Source: Aurantiochytrium sp. KH105 (Eukaryota; Sar; Bigyra; Thraustochytrida; Thraustochytriidae). Taken from it: 64,000 nt of DNA. This document shows positions 37,374 to 46,025 of the stretch, in pieces; within the stretch, counting starts at the first letter, position 1, and every line of letters starts with the position of its first letter. The DNA is taken from NCBI GenBank assembly GCA_003116975.1, contig BGKB01000043.1:124001-188000 (forward strand). The letters are read 5' to 3'. The notes beneath the pieces were generated by a model. It saw only the letters and a program-made list of their open reading frames with translations, did no database searches and was not told where the DNA came from. Made by a program: the position numbers and the translations under genes.

Positions 37374-40310
37374 CTTGCTTGGTGGGTTGTTGCTTGTACT
37401 TGCGCGGGGGAAGGTTGCTTGTTTTGCTTGCTGGGTTGCGGGTCTGCTTGCCGTCGATCTGCTGCAGCGCGAATCCTGCGCGCTCTCTTCCGCGCTCCCC
37501 GCGTTCCCGCTTTTGCCCGCCTCCCTCGCTGGATCCAGGCTGGCGACCGCACCCCCGCCGCCGCAGGCCCCGCCGCGCAGGGGTACCGCCACTGTTGCTG
37601 GGGACGCATGGCATCTGCTCCACGAAAAGCTAACAGGGTCGTGACCACTGACTTCAGTCGAGCGCGCTGCGGAGCACGTGCTCCCCTCTCAAAGTACGGT
37701 CGATGTAAGATATAGGAAGCAAATGAAACTCATGCGGGAGATTACTTTTCGATGATCGACCGAAAGAGGGGGAGCGGTGGGAGGAGAGGATTTGACAGTG
37801 ATGGCATGGTCGGAGAAGGCAAACGCTGTCCCCAGGGAATGCACCTGGCGCACACCGGAGGTGGTGAGGGCCGGCAGAGGATGAGTCGCAGTGGAGCGTA
37901 GGTGGACGAGGCGGACGACTTGCGTTCGCCCCCCCGACGAACGTGCGGGGATCATACCTCGTGTCTAAATCCTACTGTTTAGAATATATAAGCTCTATGA
38001 GTCTACGTGGAAAGAACCCTCGCTCGCAAAGATTTGGCCCCCTCTAGAGTAAGGAACGACCGCCCCTTGTGAGTCCAAATATCCCCTCCTACGTCAACGC
38101 CGTTTCACGCCAGTAGCCGCTTCAATGAACGCCACTGCTCATATTCGCCAGTGCTGCACTCGATCCTTTTCAATCGTGTCAAGATTTCACGTCTCCCGCA
38201 GTCCTGCTATACACCACTGTACCATATTTGAGTGGAGAGTCTGCTTTGATTTCCCCCGACTTTGGCGGTGCATCTCGCGCCTCCAGTGCGCGAATCCTGC
38301 GCTGCAGGCGGACACGAGCGCGGAGCGTAGAAGGAAGAAAGTACGCAGCGTGGACCGATCACTCGCGTCCCGTTTGCGGCGATGGACCTCTCGGGTTTCT
38401 GCGTAAGCTCGACGAGTATATTTTTACTTTTCTAAACTAAAGGCAGCCCGACAAGGTAGTCGGCCACCCCGCGAGTGCTGCTCTGCGACAGTCACTGTCA
38501 TACACACCGGCCGGCAGTCAAGCAGGCTACAAAAGTAGAAGTAGGGGGCTACGCATCCTACGCACACGCTCCCCGCAAGTGGACAATGGCCGTGCGCACA
38601 CTGCGCGTCGATGGACACGCAAGTGCGTCCAGCCGCATTCTCGTGTTGCCCTGACAAGGCAGCGCAGTGCAGTGCGGCGCAGCGCGGCCAGGCCGCTGTC
38701 CCGGCCTGCCCGCCCTCCTCCCTCCCTCTTTCCCACTTTCCCTCTCTCCCTCCCCCACTCTCCCTCTCCTCTCCGCCCCACTGCGCGCCGCTTCCAAGGA
38801 GGCACTTCCGCATCGGCTTCCGACACGCTGCCCCGCCTCCTCCTCCTTCCCTTTCCCTTAATCTCTCCTTCTTCATAGTATAGTAGTAGTAGAGCGGTAT
38901 AGCTGAGGCGCATCTTCATCTTCCGGGGCGCCGGGCGCACACCCCGTCGGCGTACGGTTTCGCGTAGGCGGCGATAGTACGTCCTGGCTTCTGCAGCTGC
39001 AGCTGAGCGGGGGACGCGCACACCCTCTTTCGGCGCGCGCGCGGCCCGGGTTCCGTCCCGTGCGTAAAGGCGAGGAGGTATGGTGGGGAGAGTCGGCGCG
39101 GTTAGTGCACACAGCAAGCTCGCTCTTCGCTGTCGTGGTCGCGCGTGCGCGCTCTTCTTTTGTTCATCATACCTTCGGAAGTACGTCGATCGTTCGATCG
39201 ATCGATCGATCGGTCGGTCGGTCGATGCGGGTTGTTGGCGGCGCCATCACCCACCACTCACAACTCAAGCGCGAGCGAAGTACGAGTCGTTCATTATAGA
39301 CAAAGAAAGAGCTCTCAGGCTAGCCGGTGATCCTGGCTCTATCCTGGACAACAACCAACTTCGAGTCCTCAAGAGCCAGGCTGCTCATCTTTGTACTCCA
39401 TCTTGACTGGCTGGCTTGTCCATTCCATTCCATTCCGCGGGCCAGAAAGTAACCGTGGCCGAGCTGCGGCTTCGGCCACTCCGAGTCGCCGGCTCGCCAA
39501 TCCAGGCCGACTTTTGCGGCTCCGGCGAGTCAAGAATCAACTTCTCCTCTCCGTATCTCTCTCGCTCTCTCTCCCGGCTACGTATACCACGACGGGAACC
39601 AGGGGTCCTCGTAGGGACCCCATCTCTCCAGGTGTGCGCCCGTTTGCGTACCAGCAGGGCAGCGCTCGCTCGAGGCGCGAGCGAATCTTGAGCCCGTCGC
39701 GAACTAGTCAACTTGACTATAGAACCTGCGCGTGGTCTCCCGGCTGCTGGCTGCATGCGCAGAGGCAAGTGAAACTCTCCCGAAAGTCGCACTGGGCGGG
39801 GCCATAGCCGACTTGCCGGGGCGGCGCCGTTCAGTGGCAGGCGTAGCAGCCATTCAGCCGAGCGTAACCACGGCGCAGAATAGGGAATGGCGCGAAGCTG
39901 CACTTGCGGCGCGGCGCGCGCGAATGGAGTATCGGCCGGCAGCAGGGTTTAGCGCGCTTGGCGCAAATGAACAAAGGCGCGGAGGCCGGACCTGAGGGCG
40001 CGAACTCGGGAGGCGCACGGCGCGCCCAGACGACTCGTGCGGGCCCGCCCCGCCGTGCCGCGGCGTACAGAGCGACCGGCCGGCCGGCCCTCCGCCCGCC
40101 CGCCCGCCCCCGCGGCCCCTCTCCAGCGCCGGGAAAGCGCTCGCGTCGGCAAAAAGGAACGCGCGAGCCCCTGCGGCGCGGGATATCCACGTCGAAAGAG
40201 GAAAAGCATACGAGGGGGTCTTCGCACAGTTGCGCTACGCGACGAGCTTTGCGCGCCGCGCTGCGAAATTTTGACAAGAGTCGAGGCGAGGGGAAACGAA
40301 CAAGCTCACC
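37374..40310. promoter_or_regulatory. Long divergent intergenic region between actin and the PHD gene
   Basis: This 2.9 kb region contains the actin promoter on the left: C/T-rich leader and a TATATATT-like string on the minus strand near 37984. A GATC/GGTC repeat lies at 39186-39228. GCAAGTGGACAATGGCC lies at 38576-38592. A GC-rich part (39780-40290) holds further copies of the GCAAGTSGG motif (39801-39930). Pyrimidine-rich stretches occur at 38700-38880. Several frames are low-complexity; I see no supportable gene. Confidence 0.5.
39801..39930. promoter_or_regulatory. GCAAGTSGG-type motifs upstream of the PHD gene
   Basis: GCCATAGCCGACTTGCC at 39801-39817 is an exact inverted form of the motif. 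GGGAATGGCGCGAAGCTGCACTTGCGGCG near 39885-39913 combines its two halves. The distance to the ATG at 40311 is about 380-510 bases. Confidence 0.5.
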
Positions 40311-41963
40311 ATGATGAAATCCTCCATGCCCAAGGAATCCTCGCTCGGAGACATCATGCGACGCAGATCCTCCTCTGCCAACTCCGCCTCGGATATGGAC
40401 GACTCGCCCCGCAGACGCCGAAGAAGCGCTGACCAGACCAAGCGGTCTTACGTTGAAGACGACGGCGACAACGAAGATGACAACGACGAAGAAGAAGATC
40501 ATGGCTTCCTCTCAGACTCCGACAAAGAAAAGTCGCATCGAAGGGCCGTCATCGCAGCCAATATCGCGCAAAAGGCCGCCGACCGCAGGCACCACACCAA
40601 CGACAGCAACGGCAAACGCGCCTTGCAGTCCTCCTTGGCGTCTTCGCCTTCGTCTTCCACGTCACCGTCAACTGCGAACGGGGCCCTTTCTCCAAAGTCA
40701 CATCGCCCCGCATTGCCTTCGCTTACCACGATCGGAAGACGGCGCAGCAGCTCCCGTGGCGACCGACTTCGCGCAAGAGCCTCTCCCTCGAATTACAGCA
40801 CTGACTCCGAAAAGGATCCCGAAAGCGTCAAGGCCGAAACCTCGCTCGAGGACGACGCGGCCGACCTTCTCGCTAGTGGATCCAAAGGTCGCGACCATCT
40901 GACTCGCAACGCCGAGGACATCGCGGCCGACGCACTCTGCGGCGCTCTTGAAGCCGACGCCTCGCCCAGTCCACCAGCACCGAGTACGTCTCTTCGCGTG
41001 AAAACCAGTCCCTCCAATGCCACCGCGGCCAGCTCTTCGGGAGACTCCGACGAGCCAGACACCAATGAATCCCAGGGCGCCGTGGAAATGGAAGGCGTCT
41101 GGGATGGCAACGAAGAAACATGGACCGGAACTTGGTTCCAGGTCGAACTGCCCGAGCTTGACGCCCCTTTCGAATACAAACCCCTTCCCGCTGAAGTCGA
41201 TGCTGATATGGTCGATATGCCTTGTGAACTCTGCAAAGGTTCCGATCCAGAGGGTTTTCTCTTTTGCGACCTTTGCAACCGTGGCTTCCACATGTGGTGC
41301 TGCGGTCTCGTTGAGGAACCCGGTCCTGATGAAGACTGGCACTGCAAATCTTGTTCAGCCGTTCTTAAACGCTTCAAACAGCAGCTCCCGCCCTCTCGAC
41401 GCTGGTCTGGATGGTTCCGCATGTCCAAAAAGGCCCACCTCAAGGGTTATCAGTACAAGGAGACCTTCAAGGTCAACTTTGATTATTCGACCGAGTTCAA
41501 GCAGTCAAACCTCATTGCCAAGTTTTCAGGCGACGGAAAGAATCGCCTCGGCGACTTTCGCTTCACGGGGAAAATGACGTATGAAGATGGAAAAATTTAC
41601 CTGCGCTCGCGCAAGTCCTATCTTCGTGAGCCGGTCAAGCGGAAAAAGACGCCTTCCTCTATTTCTGCTCGCAAGCGAGAAAAAATTGTCGATTCTAGAT
41701 CGGTATCTCCCGAACCTGTTGACCTTCGCTCTCCGGGCGCGTCCCCCACGGGACCGTGGAATGCAGGTCAGCGCCGCGCATCGAATGCGACTACACCTGC
41801 CGATTCCGTTGCTACGTCTCCTGGCGCCTTTACCAACGGCCCGGCGGCCTCGACAAGCGCCTCGCACCAGCCAAACCTCACTGCAGCTGCTGCAGCCTTT
41901 GCGGCCAGCGCAAATGGAAGTAGACTCCCGTCTTTGCAGCAGCAGCAGCAGCAACAGCAACAA

Positions 41964-41994
<31 letters not shown>

Positions 41995-43121
41995 TTTTGC
42001 AACAACAACAACAACAACAACAACAACAGCTTTCACAACAAGCAGGCTCCCAATACTATGTGGACTCGAGCGACCCGCGTCAAGTGGCGCTAGCCTTTGG
42101 CCTCGTATCTCGTGAACTCCATCGTTTGCGCGGACCCAAGACGACTCTCGTTGTGACCGACCTTGACTGCGGATTTGGCAAAAGCAATTCCCGAAACGAA
42201 TCGCCCAATCAGCTCCCACTTCTCTGGCACTTTGTCGCTGCTCTTCCCGGAAATCTCAAGTGGATCTCCGAAGTGCCGCGCGGTGCGCTTGAGATTCTCT
42301 TTCGCATGCATACTCTCGAGTATTTGACTGATCTTATGCAAAAGTCGAAGCGCGACAATGATCTCGAAACCAGATTTACCGCAGCGGTCAAGGCGTGCGG
42401 TGCGATGGCTCTCGCAATTTCTAGCATCATTCCAGATCCTCGCCAAGTCCCTCATCTTCGTCTTGCAACCAACAAAATACCCCAAGGAAGCAACGCAATT
42501 GTGCTTGCTTCCCCTGGAACGAGTCGCACGGGCATTCGCGGTCTCGTCGGAGAACCCATGGGCTCCTCCGTTGCAGCAGATAACACCAACGCATCCGGAG
42601 ATCCCGGCAAGCGAGCGGATACACGCAGGAATTCTCTCAACGGTAGTGCACTTGACGCAGCGTCATCATCAGCAACTGCAACTGCAACCACGACATCATC
42701 CGAGGCCGATGGCTCCTGGAGTGTGCTCAATTATGTGGCACATGGTGCGATTCATGCCAACGACTTGCTTGGCGAGCGCGTGGCGGTTCTCAGCGTTTCC
42801 CCCTCGGACCGTGCGCTTGGTACTGCGCAGATCCTCAAGGGTCGTGGCATCTTCTTTGCCGCAAATTATGCAGAATCCGGCATGGACTGGCTCGACAAAA
42901 TTCGCACCGCTCTCGAAGGACTTAAAGAGTTTCAGCCTACAGTGCTCATCGTCACCCAGGCCTTCGCCGTGCCAGACACCTGTCCGCCAACTGTCGTCAC
43001 GAAACTCACGCTCGATTTGCTCAGCATTTGTTCACAGCTCATCTCGGTGGTAGAGGAGGCAACACCGGACATGAGTCACCACCTTCGCGCACACATCGAG
43101 GCTCTCCAAGCCTTTGGATAG
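40311..43121 (+). CDS. PHD-finger protein with probable inactive HDAC-like domain
   Basis: The protein has 936 residues. The N-terminal 280 are Ser/Asp/Glu-rich with basic patches, suggesting a nuclear protein. A PHD finger spans Cys305-Cys348 (PCELC ... FCDLCNRGFHMWCC ... WHCKSC), a zinc fold that usually reads histone H3 tails. A beta-rich segment (370-430) and a Gln tract (about 543-576) follow. Residues 590-936 resemble a class II histone deacetylase: LFRMHTLEYLTDL, RFTAAVKACGAMALAI, NYVAHGAIHAN and ERVAVLSV...LGTAQIL align with its landmarks. The catalytic strings are lost: RPPGHHA is ASPGTSR (733-739) and DVHHGNGT is SVSPSDRALGT (828-838). A scaffold or reader role is likely; the HDAC relation is inference by eye. 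Confidence 0.7.
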
Positions 43122-43643
43122 GGAGAGTGTGCTTTCACAATAAAGGATATAAAGATCGATAAGCCGCAAAAGGTCTCCGTCTGCAAGGGAATTGGCGTTC
43201 CGCTTCGAGTGCAGTCTGCCGAGAGTCCCAGACCCTTATACATTGCCCTTGCGCGCAACCTCCCCCCAAAAGAAAGAGAGCAAGTTTAGAAAAAGGAGGA
43301 TCGAATCGAATCGAATCGAATTGAACCGAAAAGATATATTGTGCTATGCGTCAGGTTCACCCCGTTTCTTCTCTTTGACTTATCCGTTGGTCGTATTGTG
43401 CGAATCCCATCCTCATCCGGATCGGTCGACTTTGCAGTTTTCTCTTTCCCCTTGAAACGAATGATGACATCCTGGAAAGTCATCATCTTTTCCACGCGCA
43501 AGCGAAGAGGTTTCCGCATGATCTCGCGTCTTGCAGACGAGGATGGTCACACGCCCGACCGACAAGCAACAAAGATTTCATTTTTTTTAGTCGATTCTAT
43601 TCTCACATTTCCAGGATTTATCTTAAAGGCTTCGCAATCAAAC
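43122..43643. other. Convergent 3' spacer
   Basis: These 522 bases lie between the PHD gene and the ankyrin-methyltransferase gene. They include a GAATC repeat near 43301-43320 and A/T-rich stretches. No gene is visible. Confidence 0.5.
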
Positions 43644-44948
43644 TCATGCGGTAGCCTTGAAGCGATACAAGGTGAACTGCGTCGCAGCAATCTCCGGGAA
43701 GCGCAATGCATAACTTGCCGGCGCCTCCTTAAAAGGATCGTCCAAATACGCTGCCGGGGCAGGAGAACGCTCCATGGTGAAACCAACAGCCTCCATCGCC
43801 GCGAGGAACTCACGCAGTCCCGCGCGATCGTCGTCGGCCGACACATAGAGGAATTCGCCCTTCTCGCAAAGAAGAGATTTGATTGTGTGCACAAGCGGAC
43901 CGACAAGATCCAAATCGTACACCAAATCAGATCCAATGAGCACATCTGTTTTCCCCTTCAAGGTCTCGGACCACGAGGATTCCTCCGTCCAGTCCAACGC
44001 ACAAGCAGAGAGACTTGCATTCTCACGGGCGCCGGCATGAAGACCAACATTGTGTTCGGTGTTGAAGTACGTCGCAGAATCCACATCTGTCACCACTACC
44101 TCTCGCGCCTCCGTGCAGCGGTACGCAACGATGCCCGGAAGTCCACAGCCTGCACCAAGTTCTGCCACCAACTTGCCCTGGAAGAGCGTCTTCTCATCCA
44201 CGATCCACCGTGATAATGCCAATGAGGCTGCCCACAGGAACGCACCCGTCGTTTTTAAATCATCGGTAGTCTTTGATGTGTCCACGAGACCGATCTCACG
44301 CACGGCCACTTCTTGGTCGCCAAAAACGCACAGGCTCTGCGACGTTTGCGTCTTCACACGGCACATTCCATCTTCCGTCTCGCCGTCCACTTCGGCCTCC
44401 GAAGCCGTGCCGCCCAAAGCACCGCTCTCTGAGTCCTCCCCGTCCTCTTGACCAGCCTCTCCATCTTGTGACTGGTTTTTACCGAGCTTGTCCGCACTCG
44501 GGTGCTTTAGCACAGCTTGCACGATGGTGGCATTGTTTGTGTCCATGGCTAGCGTCACGCTCGACTTCTTTTGCGCATTCTGGTCGAGAACGTCAATGTC
44601 TTTCCCATGTTCAAGAAGAGCAGCCACGGCCTTCTCCTGTTTGTTTTCGAGAGCCCAGTGCAAGGGCGAATTACCAGCCTTGTTCTTGCCAAATGTTGCG
44701 CCCTTCTCCACCAGCAGGAACTTGACCACCTCGCCGTGATTGTTGGCGCTGGCCATGTGTAGCGCCGTGTTTCCGTCTTCGTCCGTCACATTTGGGTCCA
44801 TGTCGGGCACCATTTTCCACAGCAAGCGTAGGTTTTCTAGCTCGTCATACCTGGAGCACTCCAACACGTCGTTCTTTGCCGCTGCCTGGTCGCTGGCCGA
44901 CAGCGACGCAAAGGCCCTCGGCGTCACCTCGTCGCCGTCGTCTCCCAT
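43644..44948 (-). CDS. Ankyrin-repeat protein methyltransferase (METTL21/EEF2KMT-type)
   Basis: The protein has 434 residues from ACCATGG. About three ankyrin repeats lie at residues 36-150 (DGNTALHMASANNHGEVVKF, AGNSPLHWALENKQEKAVAA). An acidic Ser/Glu linker (155-195) leads to a class I SAM-dependent methyltransferase of the METTL21/FAM86 group (Methyltransf_16). Its features are GAFLWAASLALSRWI, motif I VAELGAGCGLPGI at 261-273, an acidic motif II end (VVVTDVD) and DVLIGSDLVYD where this family has its D/E-x-x-Y substrate motif. These enzymes methylate lysines on chaperones or translation factors. The ankyrin part probably selects the partner. Single exon, nothing missing. Confidence 0.9.
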   Translation of the reverse strand: MGDDGDEVTPRAFASLSASDQAAAKNDVLECSRYDELENLRLLWKMVPDMDPNVTDEDGNTALHMASANNHGEVVKFLLVEKGATFGKNKAGNSPLHWALENKQEKAVAALLEHGKDIDVLDQNAQKKSSVTLAMDTNNATIVQAVLKHPSADKLGKNQSQDGEAGQEDGEDSESGALGGTASEAEVDGETEDGMCRVKTQTSQSLCVFGDQEVAVREIGLVDTSKTTDDLKTTGAFLWAASLALSRWIVDEKTLFQGKLVAELGAGCGLPGIVAYRCTEAREVVVTDVDSATYFNTEHNVGLHAGARENASLSACALDWTEESSWSETLKGKTDVLIGSDLVYDLDLVGPLVHTIKSLLCEKGEFLYVSADDDRAGLREFLAAMEAVGFTMERSPAPAAYLDDPFKEAPASYALRFPEIAATQFTLYRFKATA

Positions 44949-46025
44949 GGTTCGAGCCTTCTAAGTGGGCTGAGTAGCTATCGTTGACCGACTGGCTGAC
45001 GAGCCTCTCCACCGCCGCCACGTCGCCCCGCGTCAGCTCGCGTCGCCTCGCGTCAACTCGCGTCGACTCGCGTCGCGTTGCAATATGTCGCAGCGCTCCC
45101 CAGCTTGCCCGCGACTGACTGGATGCGAGCACCGACCTCACTGTCAGCAGCCAGGAGGGAGAAAAGAATGAAGAAGGTCCATCTCGACCATTGGGGGGGC
45201 TCCGCGCGAGTCTGGCCGCCAGCCCCGCCTCCGGCCCTGCTCGGTCTCCGCGGGGGCCGCTGAAGTTTTCCTCCTCAAGGTGCGCGGTGCCCCCCGGCCG
45301 CGGGCGCAAGTGGGTCCGTCTCTGCGGCGCAAGTGGGTTATGGGCGGCGGCAAGTGGGCGAAGGGCGGCGCAAGTGCGGAATGGCGGCGGGCGGCGGCGA
45401 GGCGCGAGCAGCGGCGCCGCCGCAAGTGGAGGTACGCGGCGCGCAAGTGGGGCAAACGGCCGCCGCAAGTGCGGAAAGCGGAGAGCGGCACTTGCCGCGC
45501 CGCGTCTGCACTAGATCGCCGACACGGCCAGAACAAAAAAGAGAAACAAAAGACGAATTCGAGGAGGGCAGGCAGCCGCGCGCGGCCTGCGTGCGTGCCT
45601 GCGAGCGAGCGCGCGGACGCGAGCGCGCGGGAGGGCGCGCGGGCGAACGCGCGGAAGGGCGCGCGCGACGGTCGGCGGCGCGGCGGCGCGCGGCGCGCGG
45701 CCGTGAGCTGGGCCGGAACGGACCAGACCGCGACTGCCTGTCCCCGCGACGGCGCGGCGCGGCGAGGCTGCTCTCCGAGCAGCGCGCGCCTCGAGCGACG
45801 GACGAGGGCCACGACGGCGAAGACGAGGGCGAAAGTGAAAGCGAAAGCGAAAGCGAAAGCGGGAGCGTGAACGAGGACGACGAGGACGAGATCGCGACGA
45901 TTCGTCTTGCTTCGTCCTTTTTTCCCTTGCTTCTCTTTTTGACTTTCTTGTCCTCTCCTTTCCCATCTTCTTCTCTTCATCTGTCTGTGGAAAGCTGAGG
46001 CCCGCGACGCCGCCCTGGCGGCACA
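44949..46025. promoter_or_regulatory. Divergent promoter region of methyltransferase and SYF1
   Basis: This 1.08 kb region contains the densest array of GCAAGTSGG motifs (45304-45497), a GCGAAA repeat (45828-45865) and a pyrimidine-rich tract (about 45900-45990) just before the SYF1 ATG. Degenerate GCGTC repeats lie at about 45030-45075. No gene is visible; long frames on both strands are compositional. Confidence 0.55.
45304..45497. promoter_or_regulatory. Array of at least eight GCAAGTSGG motifs
   Basis: Cores start near 45305, 45328, 45350, 45370, 45422, 45443 and 45466, with an inverted copy near 45488. The fullest versions read GCAAGTGGGTTATGGGC, GCAAGTGCGGAATGGCGG and GCAAGTGCGGAAAGCGG. 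Spacing of the first four is about 20-23 bases, close to two helical turns. The array lies 356 bases from the methyltransferase ATG and 529 from the SYF1 ATG. Confidence 0.55.

Noticed and set aside
36258-37715. 485-codon frame opposite actin
   Set aside because: It is the antisense of a strongly C/G-third-position-biased gene; the translation is low-complexity Gly/Val/Asp/Leu and actin on the other strand is certain.
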